Source: Ascidia mentula
Taxonomy: Eukaryota > Chordata > Ascidiacea > Phlebobranchia > Ascidiidae
DNA length: 64,000 nucleotides
Direction: 5' to 3'
Assembly: GCA_947561715.1 (NCBI GenBank)
Contig: OX387201.1
Span: 19,916,001-19,980,000 of the forward strand
This document shows, piece by piece, positions 33,001 through 45,490 of the stretch (positions are counted from its first letter, which is position 1; each line of letters starts with the position of its first letter). The notes beneath the pieces were generated by a model, which saw only the letters and a program-made list of their open reading frames with translations, was not told the origin of the DNA and did not search any database. Both the position numbers and the translations under genes were made by a program.

Positions 33001-34896
33001 CTAAACTTACGTCACAAGTTGGCTGACCCTAAAGGCGCTTGCCGTTATTGGAACTGACAAGACGTTGTTTATTTATGTATGGTTTCTATTATATATGTTA
33101 GGAAATTTTTTTTACATAATTAGTGATAGGATTCCTTGTTTAGCCACTGTTTTATTCAAACTCTATTTGTCAGTTAAAATCGTGCTGGGTCAGCAACCTG
33201 GATTCTGATGAAGGAGGTTTGAAATATGAACTCATCACAGAAAGGTAAAAATGTCGCTGAAACAAAACCTTCCAAATACATTCCTGTCAATTATGTTCAA
33301 GTGAAAGTGATTTAAGAATTGCAGAAAACATAAGCATGAAATTTCACATATTTTCAACCTTACACACTATTTCTCATTTAAATTCAGTGTTTGTTTAATT
33401 TGTATTTCATGCCACAATATTAACACAGGTCTATAGAAATTTGTTTTATTCTTAATTAAAATGTTTGACGGCTTCTTATTAGAGATTTGTTCGAGTTAAA
33501 ATATAAAAAGTTTACAGATAAAATCATATTATCGCAGTTGCAAAGTTGTCCACGAGATGGAGTCTGAAGATTCAATCGTAATTTTGAGAAACTACCAAAG
33601 CACTTTCGTATCCTTTAAGTTTCGCTCATTCGTGTGGAACAACGTGTCTGTGAACGAACAATCACTGTACGCTCACTGTTACGTGCAATTATGCGACAAT
33701 GCCAACCACAATTGTCAACAACCGGTGAGGTTTTATACGCAGTAACATATTGGTTGTTTTGCACAAATACAAAACTAATTTTACGATACATTTTCGAACT
33801 AGTAATTATGGAAATACATAGCAATATAAGATAATACTTTTACATATGTGTTTCACAGGATTGCTCACAAAGACGTGAACGGCGATCAGTGGATGCGGAT
33901 ATAGAAGAGATTTTAACGGTTGGACCATTCTACGTTTCAGCTCCGGATTTGTGTGGAAAGGTGAGGTGACACAAAGTTTAGATACCTCGGTATATTGTGT
34001 GATAAAAATATGCATCAGGCCAAACTGCACGACGAATGCAAGCCAAGTTTATAGCATGTAGGTAAGTGGTACAAGGAGATATGTGTAAACAGGGTAATCT
34101 ACTTGGAAACAAAATTTTGCAGGCTGTTTTCCGATGACGTAATAGATTAACATGCAATCGCAACTAAATTTAAAATTAATGTTGAATTTGTAACAAAAAC
34201 GTAGTCTGCCAGTCTTGCAATATTGCATGATACAAAAGCAGAATAAACTTGGTTCGATCTTTCGAATGCAATTTCATAATTGTTCGCACACCAAATATAG
34301 ATTTTGTTTAAGAGGTCAATTCTTCGCAAATGAAATGTTTCCCGTTAATTGAGCAACTACAAAATTTATGCATATTGTAGGAAAATGGTGGATGTTCAGA
34401 TTTCTGTAACGATGAACTTGGAGTTGTTCAATGTTCTTGTTTTAAAGGCCGCTATCTTGGGAATGAAGAAAAAACTTGCATTGGTGAGAATACAGTTTAG
34501 ATAAATATTATCATTTATTATACCTCGTTCTTCATACAGAGATATGTTGGATTCTGGTGATATATCAATTCTAGTTATTATCATTCATATTCTTACCAAG
34601 CAATTTGCGACAATGATTAATATTTTTCTTATGTTTTAATAAATTTGTGCGAGTTAATATTCACCATACATATCTAACTTTACCTATTTATGTGCATATG
34701 TGCAGATGTGGAAGAAGCATTGAAATCTGAAGGTTTGCAGCACATGAAAGGTGTTTACATATCAGTTGGATTCATCGTTCTCCTGCTTGTTATGGTGCTG
34801 GGGTTGGTTGCTTGGTTTATAAGAGGAAGATTCAACGAGAGAACTGATCGTAGATCGTTGCAGTCGAAGACATACATGTTCATCCCTGCCAAATAA
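27037..34896 (+). CDS. CUB-ZP-EGF single-pass membrane protein
   Basis: Extracellular matrix or egg-coat-type protein, judged from its domains. Exons: 27037-27082 (signal peptide MEFIFFSCLFLQVAA), 27157-27323, 27946-28099 (CUB-like, SDTGSMYLSC), 29488-29690 and 29766-29904 (second CUB-like), 30425-30476 and 30947-31112 (ZP-N), about 32416-32500 (end unclear), about 32575-32761, 33174-33244, 33538-33724 (ZP-C), 33859-33960, 34381-34483 (EGF-like, six Cys), 34706-34896. A furin-type site RRERRS is followed by the hydrophobic patch ILTVGPFYV, as in ZP precursors. The last exon has a transmembrane helix (ISVGFIVLLLVMVLGLVAW) and a basic tail. The EGF module lies between the cleavage site and the membrane, which is unusual. 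The splice at about 32500 could not be resolved. Confidence 0.8.
28920..29095 (-). repeat. tRNA-like SINE fragment in a CUB-ZP intron
   Basis: On the minus strand it reads GGGTTCGATTCCCGGTGTAG (B-box) after a T-rich run, as in the modules at 4.1 and 39.3 kb. It lies within the intron between exons 28099 and 29488. Confidence 0.5.
31230..32080. repeat. LTR-like dispersed repeat in a CUB-ZP intron (partner 51560-52620, inverted)
   Basis: Shares long stretches with the reverse complement of 51560-52620, for example CAACTGCGTCTCGG, GCTAGTCGCTCTGCTTAT and TAGCTTGATTA. It has no reading frame. The partner carries a TATATAAG box followed by about 150 bp resembling an R-U5 region, so a solo LTR is a reasonable guess. 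Confidence 0.55.
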
Positions 34897-35640
34897 CTGA
34901 TCGTTTGCTGCCAAGTTGTATTTGTATTAAACACGTGCATGAATACTTGACTAACTGAGTTTGTGGAACACGTTGTAAATACAAGCCTCCATATGTATGT
35001 TTACAATTTTGAGTTTTGTGGTCATACAGACTAGAGGAATTACTCCCAGTATTGTGTTCCATCTGAGATAATGGAATACGTGAGTTCTGTACACTTCATT
35101 ATTCATTATGCCACGTTGTCCTGTAAATGTGTCTGTCGTATTTCAAGGTTACCAACCTAACTCATAAAAAAAAACCTTACACAAACGTGCGGAGTACCTC
35201 GGACAAAAATATGCATTTCGAAGTCAGCAACTGATCTCGATTTCATCAAAGACTAGCTTACATTATTGAAGGTTTGCCTATTACAACTAGCCGTGTTGTG
35301 AGGTAAGATTCAAATCGTCCACATACAGTACGGTCAAAAACATATAAAAGGGGACTGAAATTTGCAATCAATTCATGTCTTTTCTGTACGATGTTTATCT
35401 CCATATATATTGCTTTACTCAACGGACTTTGTTTGTTTTTCTGTTCGCCTCTTTGGAAAGAGTTTTAATCAACGCAATCACTACCTTCAAGTCAACTAAG
35501 AAGATTTCAAACTGTTCGGTCCTGGAAGTGAATAATTTCTCATCAAAACCAGAGTGCAAAGTGTGCAACCCAAATTAAGTGACTGCTGGGCACTTTGTTA
35601 CACTTTTCCATTACGAGTCAGTTGTGGTGTTAAATGCATG
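34897..35640. other. 3' flank of the CUB-ZP gene
   Basis: Holds the 3' untranslated region after TAA at 34894-34896. Part of it recurs at 35710-35900. No further exon seen. Confidence 0.4.
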
Positions 35641-35644
35641 CATG

Positions 35645-35905
35645 GAACGCTTGGTTTATAAGAGGAAGATTCGACGAGAGATCGTAGATCGTTGCAGTCG
35701 AAGACATACATGTACATCCCTGCTAAATAACTGATCGTTTGCTGCCAAGTTGTATTTGTATTAAACACGTGCATGAATACTTGACTAACTGAGTTTGTGT
35801 AACACGTTGTAAATACAAGTCATCATATCTATGTACAATTTTGATTTATGTCGTCACACAGAATATGGGAATCTAAGATAATGGCACACATGAGATCTGT
35901 ACTTC
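35645..35905 (+). pseudogene. Duplicate of the last CUB-ZP exon and 3' UTR
   Basis: TTGGTTTATAAGAGGAAGAT and what follows repeat 34813 to about 35070, including the cytoplasmic-tail codons (RRSLQSKTYM with changes) and the stop. An 8-bp deletion (GAACTGAT, in the direct comparison at about 35680) shifts the frame. The transmembrane codons are not present upstream, so it cannot be a full exon copy. Confidence 0.75.
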
Positions 35906-36740
35906 ATTGTTCATGTTGCGATGTAATCTTGTCAATGGATTTGTCGTATTTCAAGTTGATTAGGTTACGAAACAACAACCTTAGTTGATGGTTTGATGCT
36001 TATGAGTATCCTATAAAGAACAATGGTAATGAAACGGTAAAATGACCACAAATCAAATCGATTGTATGTCACGCGAAAAGTGAACAATATCCACCAGAAA
36101 TAAGAAATATTCAGATTGCATGTGACGTTAGGTGGACACACGGCAGTGCTGGCCAAAGCAAAACGCAATATATGACAAGAAAACGGCAAGCCGAAGCCCA
36201 GTTTGGGCTACGAAGTATTTTTACGTTGTTTCATCCCATTATCAAGCAAGCGCCGATAGACTATTGGATTTATTGGAAAACCCACCGGATCACGATAAGT
36301 ACAATTCACTAAAGCAACGGTTAATAAACACTTACGACTGCTCGGATTATGAAAGAGCGCATAAACTGTTACATATATCTGAACTTGGAGACCGATCTCA
36401 AGCAGAATTAATGAATGAGATGCTGTCATTGTTAGGTCGCCGTAAGCAGTGTTTTTTTTGTTATATCTTTCTGCAAAGGATGCCCGAAGAAATACGAATT
36501 ATACTCGCAAAAGAAGATTTTGACGACCCACGTGTTTTGCACAACGTGCTACCATTCTATGGAAGGCAAGGGCCGAGGAGTGCTATGCGTTCACGGCTGC
36601 CGCAAAGGTAGACAAGCGCAACGCGCTCGCGGCGTCTCCACGTGCATCTACATGCACTGCAGCAAGTCAGAAATTGAGGTAAGCGTTTTTCCGGCTTCAC
36701 ATCTTGCTCGTCAACAGCAAGCTAAAGGAATCAAGTTAAT

Positions 36741-37146
36741 TGCAGCTAACGGAAACTAACGGCAGCTAACGGCAGCTAACGGCAGCTAACGGCAGCTAAC
36801 GGCAGCTAACGGCAGCTAACGGCAGCTAACGGCAGCTAACGGCAGCTAACGGCAGCTAACGGCAGCTAACGGCAGCTAACGGCAGCTAACGGCAGCTAAC
36901 GGCAGCTAACGGCAGCTAACGGCAGCTAACGGCAGCTAACGGCAGCTAACGGCAGCTAACGGCAGCTAACGGCAGCTAACGGCAGCTAACGGCAGCTAAC
37001 GGCAGCTAACGGCAGCTAACGGCAGCTAACGGCAGCTAACGGCAGCTAACGGCAGCTAACGGCAGCTAACGGCAGCTAACGGCAGCTAACGGCAGCTAAC
37101 GGCAGCTAACGGCAGCTAACGGCAGCTAACGGCAGCTAACGGCAGC
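36741..37146 (+). repeat. 10-bp minisatellite (GGCAGCTAAC), 38 exact copies
   Basis: Thirty-eight uninterrupted identical units at 36761-37140, preceded by two variant units (TGCAGCTAAC, GGAAACTAAC) and followed by a partial unit. It grew from the codons for AANG in the Gypsy protease, with the normal protease C-terminal codons resuming after it. Each frame passes through a TAA, so it cannot be translated through. Confidence 0.97.
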
Positions 37147-38809
37147 AGGATGAATACTTTTGGGAAAAAGATGCTCAAACTCGCAGCAGGCAAATTTCGT
37201 TGAAAATGCATACTTGCCGCTGTATCGCAACCTATTCTGGGAGCCGACTTTCTGCGTGCACATTCCTTGCTGGTAGATCTATACGTCACAGTTGCCTTGT
37301 TCATTCATAATCGTTCGCCAGCATTCCTACAAAACATAACAAATCGTCGCGCATTTGCAAATTGACCACATCTACTGGCGTTTTTACAAATCTTGTCTCA
37401 CGATTTCCGTCTTTAACCGCACCGAAGTTTTCCAGCATTGCCCCCAGACACAAGGTCCAGCATCGCATTTGCGCTAATGGACCACTGGTTCATGCAAAGG
37501 CACGTCGTTTATCTCCCGAAAAGCTTGCAATCGCTAGAGCGGAGTTTTCCGAGATGCTTCAAATGGGGATCATTCGTCGTTCATCTGGTCCTTGGGCCGC
37601 ACCACTACATATGGTACCAAAGTCATCAGGTAAAATTCGCTCCTGCGGTGACTACCGCCGCGTAAATGTGTTTACCCAGCCAGATCGCTACAACATTCCG
37701 CATATTCAAGACTTTAACATCGCGGTTGTCCGGCGCCAAGGTATTTTCTAAGATCGATCTAGTTCGGGGCTACCACCAGGTTAAGACATCCAAAAAAATT
37801 GCTATCATAACTTCGTTTGGATTGTTTGTATTCCTAAGAATGCTTTCGGCCTAAATAATGCAGCCCAGACTTTCTAACGGCTTATAGACCAGGTTTGTCA
37901 ATCTTTACCATTTGTTTTCGTTTACCTGGACGACATACTGGTGACCAGCACTTCCCAAGTCAACATAAACTACACCTGGCCTTCTAATCAACTTAAACAA
38001 ATGTGTTTTTGTAAAAAACAAATCCAGTTTCTAGGTCATTTGGTTGATGCCGAAGGCTCAAAACCTTTGTCCAGTAAAGTGGAAGTCATAGAAAAATTTC
38101 CTCGGCCCACCGCTGTTAATGGTTTGCAAAGATTTGCTGGAATGATAAACTTTTATCACAGATTTATTCCTTCTGCCGCAAGTATCATGTCCCCCATTTA
38201 TAATTCCATGTCCAAAAGGAATGCTCAGCTGCAGTGGTCTCGTGATTTGCAATGTGCTTTTGACGCAGCAAAACTTGCGCTGGCAAATGCAACGAAACTT
38301 AACCATCCACATCGTGATACCACAGTCGCCCTGACTGTTAATGCATCTGATAGGGTTGTAGGAGCGGTGCTTAAACAGCATATAAACGGGGTTTGCAAAC
38401 CTCCCTTTTTTTAGTCGTCATTTGCGTGCTAACGAGATGAAGTACAGCGCTTTCCGACCGAGAGTTGCTGGCGGCTCATCTGGCTATTCGGCACTTCCGA
38501 TACTTTCTGGAGGGCCGCATATTTACCCTCTACACCGACCACAAATTGTTGACTTTTGCGTTACAAGGGCATCGGATCTTTTCGGCAAGACAACAGCATC
38601 ACTTGTCCGTCATATCCGAATATACAACGGACCTTCGTCATGTACAAGGTAAATAAAATTGTGTTGCTGATACATTATCCAAAGCAGTGATTGGCTCCAT
38701 TCAAAATCCTGCAATCAATCTGGATCACATTACTCTTACCAAAGCACAGCATGTTTCACAAGTTGGGGGGCGCTTGATGACATGGAAAAATTTCTCTTGT
38801 AGCGTAAGT

Positions 38810-39166
38810 CAGTGTTTCCCACCGGTGGTACTTATAACCACTAGTGGTATGCGACCGCATTCCAGGTGGTACGCGAGCACCTTTCCCTGATTATCTTAGC
38901 TCTTACTTGGTGGAACGTGCGTTTAGCGCCTTCACCACTTTTTTAGATATAAAAAGAAATCGTCTTGATTTCGGCAGTTGAGGAACTTACCATTGTTTTT
39001 GTCAGACATGAAATCTGATATTGAGAAATTTGTGTCATTCCACCAACCTCACCAATCGCATGAATTGAAAATAAATTCCTTGTGATTTTTGTATGTTCTG
39101 TTGGGCGTTGTTAAATGACTAAGGTGTTTAGGGGGGCGGTACAGAAAAAAAGTTTGAGAAACACTG
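38810..39166. mobile_element. hAT-like MITE inside the Gypsy element
   Basis: Ends CAGTGTTTCCCA (38810) and TGAGAAACACTG (39166) are near-perfect terminal inverted repeats of hAT type. The 357-bp body has no coding capacity. The flanking octamers differ (GCGTAAGT and GTCTAGCC), so a clean 8-bp target duplication is not preserved. Confidence 0.65.
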
Positions 39167-39284
39167 GTCTAGCCCATCCATCAGTCAGAACAACAATCAT
39201 TTCGTCAAGGTTTGTGCGGCGGTTTAAACAAGCAAGTTGCAGAGTGGGCTCGACAATGCTTGCAGTGCCAACGTGCAAAGATTC

Positions 39285-39415
39285 AAACTTTTTTTTTTTT
39301 TGACCACACCGGGATTCGACCAATGATATCCTGGCCACGAATCCCGATCAGATTTTCTTCTTGGTATATGGGTCGGGCGCTTGACCAATGCTGCCAATCA
39401 CCCGCCATCATGACT
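39285..39415 (-). mobile_element. tRNA-like SINE inserted in Gypsy integrase
   Basis: A 14-T run at 39288, the complement of a poly(A) tail, is followed by CACACCGGGATTCGACC (B-box on the minus strand) and GATATCCTGG. It splits the integrase zinc-end from the integrase core. Related modules occur at 4.1, 16.05 and 29.05 kb. Confidence 0.65.
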
Positions 39416-39539
39416 TACCACGTTGATATTGATATTGTTGGTCCTCTACCGCCATCACAAGGAAGTAGATACTTACTTACCATCGTCGACTGCCCAGAAG
39501 CCATGTGGCGGATGCCACCCTTGAATTTATTGAAGCGTG

Positions 39540-40320
39540 ATGCGTTTTGCTTTGTGTGTCTCGCCCTTTTTCTGTGCCTTTCTTTAGAAATTTAGCGTGA
39601 TCTTGCAACGACACGCGGTCAATAAAATACAATACATGCTCAAACACCCACTTCAATATCAAGATAATTACGCAACAGATAAAAAGTGCCTCATGCTTGT
39701 GACAACGTCTTTTTCAAATGATGAACGTGAGTTGTCCAGGTTATAGTCTGTCATCATTGTAAACCCCGAGATATTTAATATTATTTGATCGCATGAGGTT
39801 TCATGTCCGATGATGATGGGGAAATCCCCAGTGCTTGAGGTGGAAGGGGAAATACAATAGGAACTTTGTCTCCGAATGTTAAGGGAAACCACAGGTGTCC
39901 TATTTAATCCAAGGCCTTATTTCCGGTTTTGTTTGTGTTTCAAATGAATAAGTGAACATTGTGAATCTTGAAGAACAAATGAAAACGTTAACTTGCTCGT
40001 GAACATCCAACCAGGATTTGTTTCCACGCTGACATTAGAGCGGTTACCATTTATAGAAAAATTTGTATTATTTACCTGTGGTCGACATATGTATGGAGTG
40101 ATAATAAAACGATTCCATAGGATTGTTTTGTGCAATATCCCGCATGGTTTAAGTGATACCGGAAGCCCTTATGACTGACAAATATCTGTAAAGTCGAGGC
40201 CAAAAGCGCATGCTCTTAATTATTCGTACAGAAGGTTGCAGCTTAGGAAGAAAGCAGCCCTCAAACATGCTAAATAACGCCCTAAAGTTGTTTCTGTGTA
40301 ATGTTAAACTTTAGGTGACT
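39540..40320. other. Intergenic stretch, no gene seen
   Basis: AT-rich, with short frames on both strands lacking splice signals or recognisable motifs. Confidence 0.4.
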
Positions 40321-43300
40321 TTGCTTACATAAAGTTTGTCGTCAGCTGTGACGTCAACAATTTGAGAGCGCTCAGCTCGGTAAATACTCAAACCACCTCA
40401 CAGATGGTCGATGGGGATTTCCTTGGTTTATGCGTGGCATGGTTAAACTAGTGCGTTCTGCTTCCATATTGCGAGTCTTGACAAAACAAATCGTAAAACA
40501 GGTGATGTCAGAGGTCAGGTGCTTCATGGAACAACATGTTTCCGTCCCAAATTGAGTCAATACGATTTTAGTCAATTTTTGTTAATTTAAATTCGATGCT
40601 AGAATTTTAATAATACAAACCGCCTGAGGGCGCCAAAGAATTAAATGCTGAGTTACAAAGTTGATCGGCGACTGGTGAGCGGGCAATTATCCAACCGATA
40701 AAGGCGTTTGTCCCACATACACCTAATAAAACAATTGATCGGGATTTTGCCGATATTCGAAACCTGCTGGTGCGGCAAAATAATCGACCACCGGTGTGGA
40801 TAAATGCAGAGCGTATGTTATCTCGAGTTCTGTATGCCAAGCAACAAAACCTCAACTTTTCACCAAAAGGTTACAGTCGTGTGGAGTGACGTCAACCTTC
40901 AAAACCTTTGAAATAACGAAGTTTAATTTGTATTTGACAACGAATTTCGTTTAAAAGCAATTTTAAACGCTTCCACAAGCCTGCAGAAGAGAGCCATAGG
41001 ATGATATTTTGTTAGTAAATTGCAACTAGGCGTCACTTCCACAGCAACACTTACCCAATGGCACTAACATAAAGCATTATACATCGGTATTACGTCATCG
41101 TGGACTACGAATTCGACAACCGAATCGTAAGAATAATTAGTCCCGTTCACAAGTCCGCGTATAATGTTGATCGTCAACCATTGCTGCTCCCTGGTTTGGA
41201 CCTGTATATTGGGTATGGCTGTTCAAGTCAAACGGATAACTAAACAACGACAATACATTCAATTTAACAGCCACCGAAAATCTTCAAGCTGGTGAAAAAT
41301 GTTCAAACGCAAATATCTACGAATATCCTCCCTTTTGTAACCTTAAGATTGAATGAAATTCGGTGTGTGAAAGTGAATAATTAACCAGAAAGCACATAAA
41401 GTCCGTTTAATACTTGATTAAATTGAATAAAATTCCGAATGTGAAAGTAAACGCTTAACCACATAAAGTTCGTTTGTCAAAGATGACGTCAAAAGTTACA
41501 AAGAGTTCAACTTCTTTATTACATGTCTTGATTAAACAAATCGTAAACCAGGTGAAACCAGAAGTCAGGTCGGTCGTATTGATGGTCGTCGATCAATGTG
41601 TGTTGTCTCATGCTGGGAAAAATCAAATTAAATCCAATGTTCATCACTTGGAACGATCACTACTCATCGGTGTCCATGTATTCATTCATTTATTTAACAT
41701 CGCATGTGTTTGTGTGGCCACAAATTGCATTTCTATCCATGAAACTTCAGTGACGAATTACCACAAATACGATATAATCAGACTACAATAACAGTTAGTA
41801 CTCAACGCAGTGACACGCACTGATCAATAACTTGCTCTAAAATGACATGTTGGACACGTGACACGTGACATGTGACATATAACCAGTTACCATCCAATTT
41901 TTCATGTTTGGATTTACTTTTATTTCTTGTTCTGACTATAGCACATTGAATAGCTTGCTGCTGTCGTCAAAGTTAGAGCAAAGTTTGTCGTGATTTAATC
42001 TTTTTACAAGTTTTTTGCTTGGTATCCGTAATATAATCAATGTATTTTGTATGTTGAGAGTGCACGTGATGAATGGGGTTGTTGGCTTCACAAAATTAAT
42101 GGATGTTTTGAGTATCACGTCTAAATGCTGATGGTGAACAGTTAACAACACTTCACTTAAGCATAAGCTTGTGAAATTGAAGTGCACAATTTCTAAATCG
42201 CGGAAATTCCCCCAACTAACGCACAGTCTCGTTTCATCTAAAAATATAGTTGTAAGTTAATACTTATGAGCAAAGGCTGTAATGGAAATCGGCTTTCCTA
42301 TAAGTTTGTTTGTCAGCTGTGACGACAAACTTTCGAGCGCGCTTTCAGCTTCTCCATTCCGAGTCTTGATTAAACACATCGTAAACCAGGCTAAGCGAGA
42401 GGCCATTAAACAACTTATTTGTGTCACGTTTACTCCTGACATACCAGGAACATATTCGAAAATCCTAGAGCATAATTGTCATTAAACTTGATTGATACAC
42501 GAATAAACTCAACATTTGTTGTGGAAAACATTGATATTAACTTAAATAATCCCATACGACGACCATAGACAACAAAATTAAATGCAAGGGATTAAAATTT
42601 TCTGCACGAATAAATATCCCATATATTAAATAAAACACGACTTTATCACAAATTTCATTATGATTTGAATTCGGTTCTGTTGTGTTAATATGAAAAACCG
42701 CTTGAGGACGCTAAAGAATCAAATGTAACTTTATTTCCGCGTGTCGATAAATGCTGATAGAATTGTATGTAAATTAGTTCATCTCAGCCCCAGTGTGTTA
42801 ACACGAAAAGAGTTGTGTGAAGTGACGTCAACCTCCTAAACTTTAACTTTCGAAATAACGACATTTTAATTGGGATTTTCAGTTAAAAACAGAGCTTCGG
42901 TCCATCGTTGGAAGCAGTTAATGTTGCGTTGTTGCAAAATAAACAAAGACTTTCAGATTCACAGCACACTTGCAGGTCGCACTGTGGACATCACTTTGTA
43001 ATACATCTAGGTGTGCCATTTTTGCAGCGATAATTTTTCCACGGCATTCGCGAGTTTCTCATTTTGATTTAGTGTTAAATTTGCCAAAAGTTGGTCACCG
43101 TGGAGTACGAAAAAGTATTAAATCCGCGTAATGCTGATCGTCGACCAATGCTGTAACACGCTGGTTTCAAACCATTGGGGTTTGGATAATCAGCCTCTAT
43201 GTTTGGTATAGGTCTTTAACGTCAAACTGTTGACTAAACTACGTCATTATATATAAGCTAACAACCACCGATAACCGTCCATGTAGCGAATCACATTGCT

Positions 43301-45490
43301 CCGAAACCCTGGTTTATCTAACCTTAAAACTTGATATTTAAAACAAAGTTTGTTTGTCAACTGTGACGTCAAACGTTCGAGCGAGCGAGCGTTCAGCTTC
43401 TCCATTTCGAGTCTTGATTAAACAAATCGTAAACCAGTTGAAGTCAGATACACGGCTGCTGTGGAAGGCTTTTGAATGCGCGTTGTTGCAAATCCAATAA
43501 AGTCTTTCAGTCTCGCCCCAAGCACAGTGGAAAATGTTTCGTAAATGAGTAGATTTGTACTGGGTTTAAACTCTTGTACATATTAAGTTGTGTTTGGAGT
43601 TTTGATTATTTGGTCGAAACACGTTTTGTGGTCAGTTTTGAAAAAAATCTCGAAAATCTCAATTTTAAACAAATCGTAAACCAGGTGAAGCCAGAGGTCA
43701 CGTCCTTCAGGGAACAACATGTTTGCGCCAATGAGGGTTAATAATTGTCTGCAATTTGCGTTTGTCAACGAGGCTTGGATTTTTTCATCATCAATACAGA
43801 AGTCAAGTTGAATCGCTCGCTGAAAGCGGAACTTTCGTATAGCAAGAAAAAACGTCATTTGTTAAAAGCATGAGGTTCGCGTTGGCATAACTACAACAAC
43901 GATAAATGCAGAATAAGACAAAATATCGTCTTAACCACGAATAGTAGGCTTGATTATTTACCATTTGAGTTATTCACCATATGGGTTCGAGAATTAGCAG
44001 TTAACGTGGTGCTTCAATATCGAAACTTCGTGTTTCTTGAGGTCCATATTTGGGACGAGACGCTACACGTGCGAAATCTTGGTTTACTTCACCTTAAAGT
44101 TGTCTGTTTAAATTCAGTAAGCTGGAGCACAATTAAATTTGTTTGTCCATTATGACGTCAAACGTTACGACGCGTTCGGTTTCTTTGTTCGAATCTTTAT
44201 TCAAACAAATCATAAACTAGAAGCCAAAGTTCGGGCACGCCATGAAACAACATGTTTGTGTCACGAGCGCTGTGTGACGCAGCAGGATGAGAATTATTTA
44301 CTCGAGAATTGCGCGCGCGCAAAGTTCGTCGACGTGGAATACGAAAATGTGCAGATATTTCACATCTTGCTACGTCACACAACACACGTGAATTTCGAAA
44401 TCCGAATCATGCAAAGTGATTTTTCCAATGGTCGGGGATAATTGTGGACCAATATGTATTGTTTAGCGCTACTTCGGTCCAGGTGAAGTAAGCAAATTAA
44501 GTTTTAATGTCGCTTTCATATTTACCACACGGCTTTAGAAAGATATTGTAGGTAAAGAAAACATTGTCACAAAACCTTTCCCATCAGTCATACATTGTTT
44601 GAGGCAGTGATTACTTTATATTGTGACGTAATAAGTAAGGCGTGGTACTACACTTTGACACGCTTGGTTACTCACTGGTGAATCCATGCAACTGAACCAA
44701 TTTCTCACTCAAAAGCGTAAACTGTTTGGAAGGTCAACAATACGCAGACGGTGGTTGTGAAGTAAGTGGCGCACTGCCTTTGTTTGCTGAAGGTTTCTTA
44801 CTCGGAAAAACTGTGGCTTGCGAGTCTAGCAGGAACCAGACCAGCTAAGTACGAAAAGTCAAAGGTTTATTTCGTCATCTGTACAGAAGTTAAATCGCTC
44901 GCTAAAGCTGTGCTTTCGTATAGCAAGAAAGCGCCATTTGTTAAAAGCATGGGGTTCGCGTTGGCAAAACTACAACAACGATAAATGCAGAATAAGACAA
45001 AATATCGTTTTAACCACGAATAGTAGCCTTGATTATTTAACACTTGCGTTGTGTGGGTTCAAGCAAATCTTCAAATAACAGAGAACTCGCAGTTAACATC
45101 GGTCTGACATTGAAAGCAATTAAATTCGCACTGGATTTGAACGAGTGGTGCTTCGATATCCGTGCGCAAAAACAGTTGAAAACGATACGTCATCATATGA
45201 AAAGTGTTAGCCATCGAAAATTATATTTGGTGCGAGACGCTACACGTCCGAAAATCCTGGTTTACTTCACCTTAAAAAGTTGCTTGTAAACTGGAGCGCA
45301 GATTAGTTTTGTTTGTCAGCTATGACGTCAAACGTCGAGCGCGCGTTTAGCTTCTCCATTACATGGGTCTTTATTAAACAAATCGTAAACCAGGCTAAGC
45401 GAGAGGTCATGTCTTTCATGAAACAACATGTTTGTGTCACGTTTACCCCAGACATACCAGGATCATATTCGAAAATCCAAATGTATTGAA
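40320..45490. repeat. Cluster of dispersed repeats (at least seven copies of one module)
   Basis: A module containing TTTGTTTGTCAGCTGTGACG, then TTAAACAAATCGTAAACCAG and often GGAACAACATGTTTG, recurs at about 40335-40560, 41470-41600, 42290-42470, 43345-43450, 43660-43740, 44130-44290 and 45300-45480. Larger blocks also repeat, for example TTCGTATAGCAAGAAA with the following GCGTTGGC at about 43835 and 44916. An inverted relative of 40395-40455 lies at 51545-51610. No gene; possibly fragments of one unclassified transposon. Confidence 0.75.

Larger units (their letters stand above)
36132..39540 (+). mobile_element. Decayed Gypsy-type retrotransposon
   Basis: Pieces lie in order on the plus strand but in different frames. 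Gag at about 36200-36560 (LLHISELGDRSQAELMNEML, PEEIRIILAKEDFDDPR). Protease remnant about 36730-37290 (KLIAANG, then ILGADFLRAHSLLVDL). Reverse transcriptase about 37440-38000 (IIRRSSGPWAAPLHMVPKSS, CGDYRRVN, FSKIDLVRGYHQVK). RNase H about 38310-38660 (TVALTVNASDRVVGAVLKQH, IFTLYTDHKLLTFAL). Integrase zinc-end about 39210-39280 and core about 39418-39500 (DIDIVGPLPPSQGSRYLLT). Frameshifts, stops, a minisatellite, a MITE and a SINE interrupt it, and no LTRs were found. Long dead. Confidence 0.88.

Noticed and set aside
34381-34483. EGF exon as part of a separate gene
   Set aside because: Splice phases match the exons on both sides and no start codon or promoter intervenes.
36741-37146. CRISPR-like array
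   Set aside because: Units are contiguous 10-mers without spacers in a eukaryotic retroelement; this is a minisatellite.
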